A DNA stretch of 64,000 nucleotides from Xylanimonas ulmi (GCF_004216535.1 NZ_SGWX01000001.1:2480001-2544000); one strand, 5' to 3'; counted from the stretch's first letter, positions 6,700 to 15,560 are shown. Translations and numbers: made by a program. The notes: generated from the sequence alone by a model not told the origin.

Positions 6700-8814
6700 C
6701 TACGCCGTCGCGGGTCCCGCGTACCGGCAGAACAGCATGGTGATGTCGTCCGACTGCTCCTCACCGTCCGCGAAGGTCTCGACGGCGGCGTACACGCTGT
6801 CGACCACCGCGTGCGCGGGCTGGTCGACCAGCGCCGAGAGGTCGTCGAGCAACCGGTCGCTGCCGTACATCTGCGACGTGCGGTTGAACGCCTCGGTGAC
6901 GCCGTCGGTGTAGAGCAGCAGGGCGTCGCCGGGTTCGAGCCGCAGGCTCTGGGTCACGAACGACTTGCCCGCGAAGACGCCCAGCGGCGGCGCCTTCGGC
7001 ACCTCGAGGTAGGCGATCTTTCGGCTCGCCGCCCGGTAGAGCACCGGCGGGTTGTGGCCGGCGCTCGCGTAGCAGTACTCGCCTGTCGTGAGGTCGAGCA
7101 CGGAGTAGTACGTGGTGACGAACATCGAGGAGTTGTTGTCCGCGACGAGCAGGTTGTTCACCGTGCTCAGCACCTGAGCGGGCGGCAGGTGCATGTTGTT
7201 CTTGATGAGCGTCTTCGCGATGACCATGAAGAGGGCTGCGGGGACGGACTTGCCTGACACATCCGCGATGACCAGGGCGATCTTGGTCTCCTCCTCGTCG
7301 AGGAAGAAGAAGTCGTAGAAGTCGCCGCCCACCTCCTTGGCGGGGAGCATGAACGTGGCCAGGTGGAGATCGTCCCGGTCGGAGTACGGCGGGAAGATCT
7401 TCGGCAGCATGTCGTCTTGGATGTCCGTGGCGATGCGCAGGTCGGAGTTGATCCGCTCCTTCTCGGCCGTGACTCGGGCGAGGTCGGAGGCACGCTGCTT
7501 GAGGTTGGCCGTCATCTGGTTGAAGCCGGTGGCGAGCTCGCCGATCTCGTCGTTCGATCGCACGTCGACCTTGGCGTCGAGGTTGCCGGAGCCCACCTCG
7601 GCGACGCCCGCGGCGAGCGTCGTGATCGGTTTGGTGATCGAGCGTGACACGGCGATCGACAGGAGCGCCACGAGTGCGAGCACCGAGGGGAAGATCACCG
7701 CGAAGCGTCGTCGTTCGGCGGCCAACTGCTCCTGGATGCGCGTCTGCGCCTCGTCGGCCTTGTCCCTGACGACGGCCTCGAGCTGCCGGGCGTTGGTCTC
7801 GATCTCGTGGACCGGCACCGCGAACCCGAGCGACCAGCCGGTGGCGGCCATGGGCGCGTAGGCGATGTGATAGGCGGTGCCGTCGATGGCGGCCGTGATC
7901 CGGCCGCGCAGCGACTGGCCCTTCACGGCAAGGACGTCCGCGTATCGGGACCTCACCGCGGCTTGGTCCTGCAGCTGCGCGGCGGTCAGGTTGGTGTCGA
8001 CGATGACGTTGCCCGCCGCGTCGACGAGGAACGCCCGGCCTGTCTCGCCGATCTGCAGTGCCCGCAGGTCGACGTCCACCTTCGCCAGGGGGATGTCCGC
8101 GGCGACGACGCCCGCGATCGTGCCGTCAGGGTGGCGGAACGCCTGGGCGCCAGTGACGTGCGGCTCGCCGGTGACCGCGTCCGGGTAGACGTCGGTCCAC
8201 GCCAAGCCGTCGGTCGCCGACGCAATCTCGAACCAGGGCCGTGCGCGCGGGTCCCAGTCGGGGGCGTGCTCACGCGGGGAGTCGGCGAGCTGGAACATGA
8301 TCCCCGACGCCGTCCCGACATAGGCGGACATGATCGTCGGGTTGGCCTGGATGAGCATCCGGATCAGGTAGAACGAGTTGCGCACCAACTCGAGCTCGTC
8401 GTCGACCTGCGGCGTCCTGGCGACCGTGGAGGGGATGTGCACACCGAGTGACAGCCCGTCGAGCTCATCGGTTCCCGGTGTCGGCAGCGCGTTCGCGAAG
8501 CTGTCGGGCTGCGCGTAGAGCTCCTCCATGTACCGGGTGATGTTCGCGATGTCGTCCTTGACGCGCGTGATCGCGACGTCGTATCTCGTGGCCTGCGCCG
8601 TCGCCAGCAGGCTCAGGTACGACTTGGCCTGGTACGTCAACTTGTCCTGCGAGCGCCGCAGCGTCACGTCGCTGACCTCGGCGTTGATCTCCTGGGACGC
8701 CCGCGACAGGGCACGCATCTCGCTGTAGGAGAAGGCGAAGATCGTCCCCATGGCGACCGTCGCGACGATCAGGATCACGGCGAGCAGACGCGTGCCGAAC
8801 CTCATGCTGCGCAC
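6700..8814 (-). CDS. Membrane sensor with Cache, HAMP and SpoIIE/RsbU phosphatase domains
   Basis: A 704-residue predicted PP2C-type serine phosphatase that would dephosphorylate a STAS antagonist and so switch on its partner. Order: membrane segment (about 8-28), extracellular double-Cache-like sensor (about 35-345, with ARPWFEIA at 191-198), second membrane segment (about 371-391), HAMP (about 392-444), then the SpoIIE domain. Metal-binding motifs are visible: GGDFYD at 496-501, ADVSGK at 517-522, TDGVTEA at 636-642 and the Asp pair at 689-690. It is the last gene of a nine-gene operon, 3 bases after the RsbW-like kinase gene. The signal detected by the Cache domain is unknown; small organic acids or amino acids are typical for the family. 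Confidence 0.88.
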   Translation of the reverse strand: MRSMRFGTRLLAVILIVATVAMGTIFAFSYSEMRALSRASQEINAEVSDVTLRRSQDKLTYQAKSYLSLLATAQATRYDVAITRVKDDIANITRYMEELYAQPDSFANALPTPGTDELDGLSLGVHIPSTVARTPQVDDELELVRNSFYLIRMLIQANPTIMSAYVGTASGIMFQLADSPREHAPDWDPRARPWFEIASATDGLAWTDVYPDAVTGEPHVTGAQAFRHPDGTIAGVVAADIPLAKVDVDLRALQIGETGRAFLVDAAGNVIVDTNLTAAQLQDQAAVRSRYADVLAVKGQSLRGRITAAIDGTAYHIAYAPMAATGWSLGFAVPVHEIETNARQLEAVVRDKADEAQTRIQEQLAAERRRFAVIFPSVLALVALLSIAVSRSITKPITTLAAGVAEVGSGNLDAKVDVRSNDEIGELATGFNQMTANLKQRASDLARVTAEKERINSDLRIATDIQDDMLPKIFPPYSDRDDLHLATFMLPAKEVGGDFYDFFFLDEEETKIALVIADVSGKSVPAALFMVIAKTLIKNNMHLPPAQVLSTVNNLLVADNNSSMFVTTYYSVLDLTTGEYCYASAGHNPPVLYRAASRKIAYLEVPKAPPLGVFAGKSFVTQSLRLEPGDALLLYTDGVTEAFNRTSQMYGSDRLLDDLSALVDQPAHAVVDSVYAAVETFADGEEQSDDITMLFCRYAGPATA

Positions 8815-8817
8815 GGC

Positions 8818-9222
8818 TCAGTACCCCTTGGTGAGTGTCAGGACGTTGATGCCCTCACGCCGCTCGTAGCGCACGTCGTCGGCCCGCTGCAGCGCCATCA
8901 TGATGCCGAGCCCGCCGATCTCGCGTTCGGCCATCGGCACGTCGAGGGCGGGTGAGGGCTGGTCGAGTGGGTTGAACGGGATGCCGGAGTCCTCGAACCG
9001 CACGACGACGGCGTGGGCCGCCGTGTCGTGGTCCCAGGTGACCGTCAGCCGCCCACCGCCGTTGGGGTAGGCGTAGCTGACGATGTTGACGAGGATCTCC
9101 TCGCAGGCCAGCCTCAGGTCGAACGCGACCTTCGCGTCGAGCCCCTGTGTCAGGGTGTCGACGAGGCTGAGCATGTCGTCGACCGCCTCGGGGGACGCGT
9201 CGAACTGCCTGCGGGTGATCAT
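8818..9222 (-). CDS. RsbW-like ATP-binding protein (anti-sigma/serine kinase)
   Basis: A 134-residue GHKL-fold ATPase. The N-box region reads CEEILVNIVSYAYP, followed by EDSGIPFNP (G1-type motif) and GGLGIMMALQ (G2-type motif). Members of this family bind and inhibit a partner and phosphorylate a STAS protein. It lies between the STAS gene (9235-9540) and the phosphatase gene (6700-8814), giving the classic partner-switching trio on one transcript. No sigma factor gene is next to it, so its target is either encoded elsewhere or is not a sigma factor. Confidence 0.85.
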   Translation of the reverse strand: MITRRQFDASPEAVDDMLSLVDTLTQGLDAKVAFDLRLACEEILVNIVSYAYPNGGGRLTVTWDHDTAAHAVVVRFEDSGIPFNPLDQPSPALDVPMAEREIGGLGIMMALQRADDVRYERREGINVLTLTKGY

Positions 9223-9234
9223 GGCGGCCGCTGC

Positions 9235-9540
9235 CTATGCCGCGAACTCGAAGTAGCCGTCAAGCCCGCTGGTGACGAACACGTCCTGCACGTTGGGCGA
9301 CGCGTCGGTGAGGGCGATCTCGAGTTCGCCGTCCGCGGCGATCTTCTGCTTGGCGAAGACCATGGCCCGGATGCCGGCGCTCGAGATGTACTCGAGCCCC
9401 GAGCAGTCGAACTCGATCCGGCTCACGCCGGCGCCGACCAGGGTGCGCAACTCCTCCATGAGCACGGAGGCGGTCGAGAAGTCGAGCTTCCCGGTCAGGG
9501 CGATGTGGGTGGTCTCTCCCACGGACTGGATGAATCGCAT
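9235..9540 (-). CDS. STAS-domain anti-sigma factor antagonist (RsbV-like)
   Basis: A 101-residue single STAS domain. LTGKLDFSTA lies near residues 15-24, and CSGLEYISSAGIRAM contains the serine pair that the kinase would phosphorylate. The start ATG at 9540 is just after the debranching-enzyme stop (9542). Expected role: when dephosphorylated by the SpoIIE phosphatase it captures the RsbW-like kinase. It is one of two STAS proteins in the operon; the other (11614-11964) diverges in sequence, so they may act at different points of the circuit. Confidence 0.87.
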   Translation of the reverse strand: MRFIQSVGETTHIALTGKLDFSTASVLMEELRTLVGAGVSRIEFDCSGLEYISSAGIRAMVFAKQKIAADGELEIALTDASPNVQDVFVTSGLDGYFEFAA

Positions 9541-9541
9541 G

Positions 9542-11617
9542 TCAGACTCCTTGCGTCGTTGAGGTGAGGACGATGACCGACCGCGCGGGCACGCGCAGTT
9601 GTCCGTCGCTGGGGTGGTCCGCGTCGACGGCGGAGGCGAGGCTCTTCTCCCACGTGAAGCCGGGTGGGAGCTGCGGCAGCTGGAAGTCGACGTCCTGCCA
9701 GTGCATGTTGAGCGCGATGTACACGAAGTCGTCGTCTCCGCAGAACAGCGTCGCGAAGGTCGTGCCCCCGTACTCGGCGTCCCATGGCCGCACGCCGTGG
9801 ATCGACACGCGCGGGTAGCCGTTCTTGGTTGGGCTTCCCGCGTCGCGTGAGCTGCGCAGGCACTCGTGGTCGCGGCGCAGCGCGATGAGCCTCTTCGTGT
9901 ACTCGAAGATGTCGCCGTTGCGCTCGAGGTCCTGCCAGTCGAGCCAGGCGATCTCGTTGTCCTGGCAGTAGGCGTTGTTGTTCCCGCCTTGGGAGTTGCC
10001 GAACTCGTCGCCGGCCAGCAGCATCGGCACACCGTGGCTCAGCAGCAGCACGGACAGGGCGTTCTTGACCATCTGGTGACGCAGCGCCCGCGTCTGCTCG
10101 ACGGTGGCGCCGGGGAGTTGGCAGTCCCAGGAGTGGTTGTCGTTGCCGCCGTCGCGGTTGCCCTCACCGTTGGCCAGGTTCTGTTTCTCGTTGTAGCTGA
10201 ACAGGTCCATGAGCGTGAAGCCGTCGTGCGCCGTGATGAAGTTGACCGACGCGCAGTGCCCGCGATGTTGCGGGTCGTAGACGTGCGGCGAGCCCTGCAT
10301 GGCCTGGGCGGCCCGCCACGTGACGCCCGAGTCGCCCTTGAGGAAGCGCCGCACGTCGTCGCGGTACTTGCCGTTCCATTCGGTCCAACGCCCCCAGGAC
10401 GGGAAGGTGCCCACCTGGTACATGCCGCCGGCGTCCCACGCCTCGGCGATGAGCTTGCACTTGCCGAGCACGGGGTCGAACGCGAGGCTCTCCAGCAGCG
10501 GGGGGTTCTCCAGCGGCGCGCCGTTCTGGTCGCGGCCCAGGATCGATGCGAGGTCGAACCGGAACCCGTCGATGTGGTACTCCGACGCCCAATACCGCAG
10601 GCAGTCGAGGATCATGTTCCGCACCACGGGGTTGTTGCAGTTGAGCGTGTTGCCGCAGCCGGAGAAGTTGTAGTACCAGCCGTCGGGCGTGAGCAGGTAG
10701 TACGTCTTGTTGTCAACGCCGCGGAATGAGATGTAGGGGCCGTTCTCGTTGCCCTCGGCGGTGTGGTTGAACACCACGTCGAGGATGACCTCGATGCCGT
10801 TGCGGTGCAGGTCGCGCACCAGCGCCTTGAGCTCGTCGGCCTGCATGCCGAGGTGGCCGGTGGCCGCGAGGCCCGCCTTGGGCGCGAAGAACCCGACCGT
10901 GGAGTAGCCCCAGTAGTTGAGCAGCCGGGTCGAGCCGTCCGGGCTCATGCGCCAGTTCTCGAACTCGTCGAACTCGTAGACCGGCAGCAGTTCGACGGCG
11001 TTGATCCCCAGGTCGTTGAGGTACGGGATCTTCTCGCGCACGGCTGCGAAGGTGCCCGGGTGCTTGACGCCCGACGACGGATGCGCCGTCAGGCCTCGCA
11101 CGTGCGCCTCGTAGATGACCAGGTCCTCCATGGGGATCTGGAGCGGCCGGTCGCCCTGCCAGTCGAAGTCGTTCTGGAGGATGCGCGAGCGCAGCGGGCG
11201 CAGCGCGCCGTCGTCGGGCATCTCGCCCCAGACGTCACGCCCCGAGATGATCTGCGCGTAGGGGTCGAGGAGGATCTTGTCCGGGTCGAACCAGTGGCCC
11301 TGCGCGAAGTCGTTCGGGCCATCCATGATGTAGCCGTACTCGGTGTCCTCGTAGTCGAGGCCGTAGACCACCATCGCGAAGACGTGGCCGATGCGGAACT
11401 CGTCGAGGAACGGGATGACGGCGTAGGGCTCGGGCTCGCCACGGTGGAACAGCGCGAGCTTGCACGACGTCGCATGGCTCGAGTAGATGCTGAAGTTGAC
11501 GCCGCCCTCGACGATGGTCGCGCCGAACGGCATGACACGTCCGGGGCGGAGCTTGATGCCCTCGTGCTCGTGCGTGGGGAAGGAGTCGACGCGCACGACC
11601 TGCCCGGTCGGGCTCAT
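9542..11617 (-). CDS. glgX: Glycogen debranching enzyme (GlgX/isoamylase type, GH13)
   Basis: A 691-residue enzyme predicted to cleave alpha-1,6 branches of glycogen. An N-terminal CBM48-like domain spans about 1-130 and the catalytic barrel about 160-590. The GH13 motifs are intact: DVVFNH (280-285), GFRFDL with nucleophile Asp355, AEAWDAGG with acid Glu392, and TAHDGF with Asp465. The start ATG at 11617 overlaps the preceding STAS gene's stop (ATGA), which favours it over longer frames. Sitting inside a partner-switching operon is unusual for this enzyme and suggests stress-controlled glycogen or trehalose turnover (inference). A maltooligosyltrehalose-type relative is less likely given the isoamylase-like layout. 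Confidence 0.87.
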   Translation of the reverse strand: MSPTGQVVRVDSFPTHEHEGIKLRPGRVMPFGATIVEGGVNFSIYSSHATSCKLALFHRGEPEPYAVIPFLDEFRIGHVFAMVVYGLDYEDTEYGYIMDGPNDFAQGHWFDPDKILLDPYAQIISGRDVWGEMPDDGALRPLRSRILQNDFDWQGDRPLQIPMEDLVIYEAHVRGLTAHPSSGVKHPGTFAAVREKIPYLNDLGINAVELLPVYEFDEFENWRMSPDGSTRLLNYWGYSTVGFFAPKAGLAATGHLGMQADELKALVRDLHRNGIEVILDVVFNHTAEGNENGPYISFRGVDNKTYYLLTPDGWYYNFSGCGNTLNCNNPVVRNMILDCLRYWASEYHIDGFRFDLASILGRDQNGAPLENPPLLESLAFDPVLGKCKLIAEAWDAGGMYQVGTFPSWGRWTEWNGKYRDDVRRFLKGDSGVTWRAAQAMQGSPHVYDPQHRGHCASVNFITAHDGFTLMDLFSYNEKQNLANGEGNRDGGNDNHSWDCQLPGATVEQTRALRHQMVKNALSVLLLSHGVPMLLAGDEFGNSQGGNNNAYCQDNEIAWLDWQDLERNGDIFEYTKRLIALRRDHECLRSSRDAGSPTKNGYPRVSIHGVRPWDAEYGGTTFATLFCGDDDFVYIALNMHWQDVDFQLPQLPPGFTWEKSLASAVDADHPSDGQLRVPARSVIVLTSTTQGV

Positions 11618-11964
11618 GGGGTCGCCCCCGTCGCGGTGAGCGCCGCCAGCGCCTGTGTCCGGTCGCCGAAGGCCTCCAGCACGTCCTCGAACCCGGTCAT
11701 GACGATGACGTCCCACACGGCGGGCTGCACGCCGCACAGCACGGCCTTGCATCCGGCCATCGCCGCCTGCTTGGCGGCGATGAGCAGCACGCGCAGCCCC
11801 GAGCTGGCGACGTAGTCGCATGCCGTCATGTCGATGACGAGCCTGCCGCCCGGCTCGATGGCCGTGATGAGCGCCTCGCGCGCGACCTGTGAGCCGGCGT
11901 TGTCGAGCCTGCCGGCCAGCGCGACGACAGCGGCGCCGTCGACGGCGGTCTTGTCGATGTTCAC
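11614..11964 (-). CDS. Second STAS-domain anti-sigma factor antagonist
   Basis: A 116-residue STAS domain read from GTG at 11964, one base after the epimerase stop. LAGRLDNAGSQVA and DYVASSGLRVLL give the STAS signature with a Ser pair as the likely phosphosite. A longer TTG start at 11997 would add eleven residues that overlap the epimerase gene and look like read-through sequence, so the GTG is preferred. It is coupled by overlap to the debranching-enzyme gene. It shares little sequence with the STAS protein at 9235 beyond family motifs, so it may be an input or a scaffold rather than a duplicate. Confidence 0.82.
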   Translation of the reverse strand: MNIDKTAVDGAAVVALAGRLDNAGSQVAREALITAIEPGGRLVIDMTACDYVASSGLRVLLIAAKQAAMAGCKAVLCGVQPAVWDVIVMTGFEDVLEAFGDRTQALAALTATGATP

Positions 11965-11965
11965 C

Positions 11966-13798
11966 TCAGGCCCCGTTCTGGGCGGCCGTGGGCTCAAGGG
12001 TGACCTTGATCCGCGGGCGGTGGGCGACGTCGGGCAGGGTGACGGTGAGCTCGCCCGCGTCGAACGCGGTCCACGGCTCGCCGTCGACGGTCACCGAGGC
12101 GATCTTGACGCTGCCGGTCGGCAGGATGTCGGGCGAGACGCGCAGGACGCCGTCGGGGAACCCGCCGGGCAGCGGCTTGAAGTGCAGGTCCAGCGGCTTG
12201 CCGGTCGCGAGCAGGTTGGTGTAGGTCTGCGCGAGGTAGGCCAACTCGATCGAGTGGTAGCCGCTCATCGAGTGGCTGCCCTTCTGCCGCTCGGTGCCCA
12301 GTGCGTACGGCAGGCCGTTGGCGAGCACGTTGAAATAGACGGCGCCGTCCTCGTGGTCGAGGAAGTAGTTGTTGTAGAACGCCGCCGACTCGCGCGCGTA
12401 CTTGAGGTACTCCGGCTTTCCGAGGATCCCGTACAGGATCTCGTAGGCGAGCACACCCTGCTCCTGCTGCCACCAGGCCTTGCGGTCGTGCCACACGAAG
12501 CGCGGCTGAGTCTCGCCCTCGGGGATCTCGCGCTCGACGACGTCGTACCAGCCGCCGCGCTGGGCGTCCATACCGTACTTCGGCATGAGCTCGGCGATCT
12601 TCTCCGCGAGCTCGACGTACCGCGCGTCGGGAGCGATCGAGTGGATGCGCATGAGGTTCCACGCGATCTTGAGGTTGTGGCCCACGACTGCGCGGTTCTG
12701 CTGCCAGTCCCACGTCAGGTCGCGGCTCCAGTCGTCGAAGAACCGCTCGTTGACGAAGGGGCTGTGCTCGTAGTCGGGGAAGTGCTCGGCGATGCAGTCG
12801 GCCGTGTACTTGAGGAACTCCTTGTGCTCCTCGGCGCCCGTGGCCAGCCACAGGTTGATGAGGTACGCGGGGGCGTGGTCGCCCACCGAGTTCCAGTTCT
12901 TCTTCGCCTTGTTCTTTCCCAGCGACTCACTGTGGGCGCTGAGCGTGATCGGGTCGACGTGCGAGTAGTAGCCGCCCTTGTCGTGGTCCTTGAAGAACCG
13001 GTCGAACAGGCGCAGCGTCAGGTCGATGTCGCGCCGGATCGCAGGGTCACCCGTGATCCGGTAGGTCTGGGTCGGGCCGGCGAGCGCGTAGATCTGCTCG
13101 TACATGGGCACGGCGTCGTAGTCGTCGCCGAACTCGGAGGCGAAGACCTTGGTCTCGCGCCCGCCCTTGACGTCGATGCCGTGGTACCAGTACGCGACGT
13201 CCTCGTCGGTGTCGTAGAAGCGCATGTGGTCGCGCAGGTACGTGGACCCGGCCTCCGCGGCCTCGAGGAACAGGTCCTCGCCCGTGAGCAGGTAGGTGCT
13301 CGCGAAGCCGTAGACCAGACGCGAGATGGTGTCGGTCTCCTGGCGGAAGCTGCCCAGCCGCTCACCGCTGAGCGAGAGGTTGGTGCGGTAGGTGTCGTAG
13401 TTGACGCGCACCTCGTCGCCGACCTTGTCGAACTGGGCGTCGATGAAGAACTCAGCGATCGACTTGGCCTGCTTGATCCACCAGTCGGGCTCCTCGAACC
13501 GCCAGCGCGTGGCGTCACGCCCGACGAAGTCGATGTGCTGGGCCTCCATGACCCCGGGGGTGTCCGGGTAGTAGGCGCCGTAGGCGAAGAGGAACCGGCC
13601 CGGTGCGAGCATCTCGGGGACCGCCGCCGTCGTGTCGAACCAGGGCTCGCCCAGGTTGCGGATCATCTTGGCGTAGAGCGTGGCGGTGAGCTTGACGGTC
13701 ACCTCGCGCCCGTCGCTCGTGGTGAGCACGAACGACCCGGAGTCGCGGTCGAAGGACTTGACGTATCCGCCTATTGAGTCCGAGAAAGAGAATTGCAT
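11966..13798 (-). CDS. AGE-family epimerase/isomerase with an extra N-terminal domain
   Basis: A 610-residue protein whose central part (about 100-520) has the aromatic-rich helical repeats of the N-acylglucosamine 2-epimerase superfamily, an (alpha/alpha)6 barrel. Examples are NWNSVGDHAPAYLINLW, WDWQQNRAVVGHNLKIAWNL and WWQQEQGVLAYEIL. Histidines in the second and third of these and in SHSMSGYHSIELAYL are placed like the catalytic histidines of the family. An N-terminal beta-rich domain (1-95) and a C-terminal beta domain (about 530-605) are additions; most AGE epimerases are about 400 residues. Start ATG at 13798. Substrate unknown: mannose/glucose, cellobiose or N-acyl sugars are all possible. 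A link with the debranching enzyme suggests an oligosaccharide. Confidence 0.75.
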   Translation of the reverse strand: MQFSFSDSIGGYVKSFDRDSGSFVLTTSDGREVTVKLTATLYAKMIRNLGEPWFDTTAAVPEMLAPGRFLFAYGAYYPDTPGVMEAQHIDFVGRDATRWRFEEPDWWIKQAKSIAEFFIDAQFDKVGDEVRVNYDTYRTNLSLSGERLGSFRQETDTISRLVYGFASTYLLTGEDLFLEAAEAGSTYLRDHMRFYDTDEDVAYWYHGIDVKGGRETKVFASEFGDDYDAVPMYEQIYALAGPTQTYRITGDPAIRRDIDLTLRLFDRFFKDHDKGGYYSHVDPITLSAHSESLGKNKAKKNWNSVGDHAPAYLINLWLATGAEEHKEFLKYTADCIAEHFPDYEHSPFVNERFFDDWSRDLTWDWQQNRAVVGHNLKIAWNLMRIHSIAPDARYVELAEKIAELMPKYGMDAQRGGWYDVVEREIPEGETQPRFVWHDRKAWWQQEQGVLAYEILYGILGKPEYLKYARESAAFYNNYFLDHEDGAVYFNVLANGLPYALGTERQKGSHSMSGYHSIELAYLAQTYTNLLATGKPLDLHFKPLPGGFPDGVLRVSPDILPTGSVKIASVTVDGEPWTAFDAGELTVTLPDVAHRPRIKVTLEPTAAQNGA

Positions 13799-13825
13799 CG
13801 TGATCTGGTCCTTTTCGCTACTACT

Positions 13826-14404
13826 TCAGTTCAGTTCGCGTTTGAGCGTCTCGATGAACAGCTCGGTGACCCCGGGGTGCTTCGCGGTGATCAGGCCGCC
13901 ATCGATGACGATGTCGGTGGTCTGCGCGCCGTCGTAGGCGATGACGCCTCCGGCGTTCTCGACGTCGCAGACGACGTTGTGCGCGCAGGTGACCCGACGT
14001 CCGGTCAGCAGTGCGGAGTCTGCGCACAAGAGCCACAGCGAGTGGCAGATCGTCCCGACCTTGAGGCGCCCGGCGTCCATGAGCCGGATGGCTGCCCGCA
14101 GGAACTCCACCGCGGGCGCGGTGTTCGCCGCGCCCGGCGCGACCTCAACCTGGTAGCGCAAACGGTCCATGGCGTAGCCGCCGATGAGCACGATCGCGTC
14201 GTAGTCGCCGGGGTCGACCGTGGTCACACAGGTCGTCACGACCACCTCGGAGGTGTGGTCGTTGCCCTCGAAGGTGAGAGCGTCCTGCCCCCACAGGTAC
14301 GACAGGTACTCGACCTCGTAGCCGTCCACGGCGAAGTGCTCGTTGAACAGGTTGAACTCGGTCTCGTCGTAGTGCGACTCGATCAGAACCCCGACGCGCC
14401 TCAT
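13826..14404 (-). CDS. DJ-1/PfpI family protein (class I glutamine amidotransferase-like)
   Basis: A 192-residue single-domain protein. VGVLIESHYDETEF opens the fold, IVLIGGYAMDRLR follows, and GTICHSLWLLC holds the nucleophile elbow with Cys120 and His121. The start ATG at 14404 overlaps the stop of the preceding gene (ATGA), so the genes are coupled. The family includes proteases, chaperones, deglycases and hydratases; the acidic residues Glu14/Glu16 could supply the general acid. Its exact reaction is not readable here. Its place next to a tautomerase-like and an NTF2-like gene suggests a shared small-molecule or protein-repair job. Confidence 0.82.
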   Translation of the reverse strand: MRRVGVLIESHYDETEFNLFNEHFAVDGYEVEYLSYLWGQDALTFEGNDHTSEVVVTTCVTTVDPGDYDAIVLIGGYAMDRLRYQVEVAPGAANTAPAVEFLRAAIRLMDAGRLKVGTICHSLWLLCADSALLTGRRVTCAHNVVCDVENAGGVIAYDGAQTTDIVIDGGLITAKHPGVTELFIETLKRELN

Positions 14405-14943
14405 GCGACGGCGCCGGCTTCGATGTTCTTTTTGATGCGGGCCGTCATCCACTCGGCGATCTCGGGGACGTCGAGCTCCTTGTGCGTCTCGCCCTCACCC
14501 AGCAAGCCGTAGAACTGCGCCGGCGGCAGGTACATGGTGACCTCGCCCTCGACGCAGGTGTTGAAGATGCGCAGCTTGTCGCCGGCGTCCGCGAACATCT
14601 CGGCCATCAGGGCGTACAGGTTGGTGCTGATGGCGCGGCGCCACTCCTGGCTGACCGCGCCCTCCATGACAAAAGTCTGCAAGCGCACCACGACCTCGCC
14701 GTTGCGCTCCCCGCCCCAGGCCCATCGGCACTGCTCGACGTTGACCATCGTCCAGCCCGGCATGACGCGCTCGACGGTCTGCTTGGCGAGGGCGTGGTTG
14801 GGGTCCGCGGGACCCCAGCCCAGTCCGACGGCGAAGCTGGTGGAGATCGTGTCGCGCAGCACGGCGGTGATGCGCGTCTCGAGTTCGCGGACAAAGGGCT
14901 CGGGCAGCTCGGTACCGCAAACCTTGAGCTCAACCATGGGCAT
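14401..14943 (-). CDS. Tautomerase-like protein with potential catalytic Pro1
   Basis: A 180-residue protein that begins Met-Pro-Met-Val-Glu-Leu-Lys-Val. An N-terminal proline directly after Met followed by a beta strand is the hallmark of the tautomerase (4-oxalocrotonate tautomerase/MIF) superfamily, where Pro1 is the catalytic base. The length fits two fused beta-alpha-beta units. The second half includes VNVEQCRWAWGG and a Trp-rich, Arg-rich segment (EWRRAISTNLY). I place it in the superfamily only tentatively. It lies 56 bases after the NTF2-like gene and overlaps the DJ-1 gene by 4 bases. An uncharacterised family restricted to this operon type is the alternative. Confidence 0.45.
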   Translation of the reverse strand: MPMVELKVCGTELPEPFVRELETRITAVLRDTISTSFAVGLGWGPADPNHALAKQTVERVMPGWTMVNVEQCRWAWGGERNGEVVVRLQTFVMEGAVSQEWRRAISTNLYALMAEMFADAGDKLRIFNTCVEGEVTMYLPPAQFYGLLGEGETHKELDVPEIAEWMTARIKKNIEAGAVA

Positions 14944-14999
14944 GATGCGTTCCTCCTGAAGAATGGTTCTGTGTCAGCCGGGTTCTGTTGGTGCGCCGC

Positions 15000-15560
15000 T
15001 CAGGCCTTGACGCCCGAGAGCAGGTGATCAGCGGCGAAGACGTCCCGGTAGAACGTGAGCTGCTCGCTCTTGAAGTGGCAGGCGCCGCGGTGACCGCGAC
15101 GGACCCAGCAGACCGTGCCCTTGGCGATGGTCTCGTGCGTGACATCGTCCATACACGCCCACTCGAAGTGCACGAACTCCTGGTGGAACATCACGATCGG
15201 CCAGGTCATGGTGACGCCGGGCTGTGCCAGCAGCGCCCACCAGTGCTTCTCCCGCTCCTTCTGCTGCTCCAGCCCGTAGAACGGGCCGTCCTGGCAGAAG
15301 TAGACGAGGTCCTCGCGATACTCGGCCGTCAGAATGTCTCCGCGGCCCTGGCGCAGCGCCTCACAGTGAGTGGGCCACCACTCGCGGTTCTCGCGCTCGA
15401 CCTGCTCCCAGGTGTAGTTCTCATCCACCTCGGGAAGGGGCGCCTCTTTGAGCTCCGCGAACTCCTCGGCCAGTGCGATGAGCCGCGTCGCCGTCACGGC
15501 GTCAACCGCACCGGGACGGGAGTAGTCGGCGGAAAGGTCTTGGTAATAGGGCGCGCGCAT
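15000..15560 (-). CDS. NTF2/SnoaL-like protein, first gene of the nine-gene operon
   Basis: A 186-residue soluble protein. The C-terminal half alternates aromatic and charged residues in strands (MTWPIVMFHQEFVHFEW, GTVCWVRRGHRGACHFKSEQ, LTFYRDVF), the pattern of the NTF2-like/SnoaL cone fold. The N-terminal 60 residues are helical with many Glu. It carries several histidines and cysteines that might line a pocket, but no defined active site is recognised. The start ATG at 15560 follows GGAGGAG eight bases upstream, a strong site. It opens the minus-strand operon that runs to 6700. Confidence 0.5.
   Translation of the reverse strand: MRAPYYQDLSADYSRPGAVDAVTATRLIALAEEFAELKEAPLPEVDENYTWEQVERENREWWPTHCEALRQGRGDILTAEYREDLVYFCQDGPFYGLEQQKEREKHWWALLAQPGVTMTWPIVMFHQEFVHFEWACMDDVTHETIAKGTVCWVRRGHRGACHFKSEQLTFYRDVFAADHLLSGVKA

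Noticed and set aside
10763-13777. Long plus-strand open frames opposite the debranching enzyme and epimerase genes
   Set aside because: They are Val/Asp/Arg-rich shadows of the real minus-strand genes with no domain or ribosome site.
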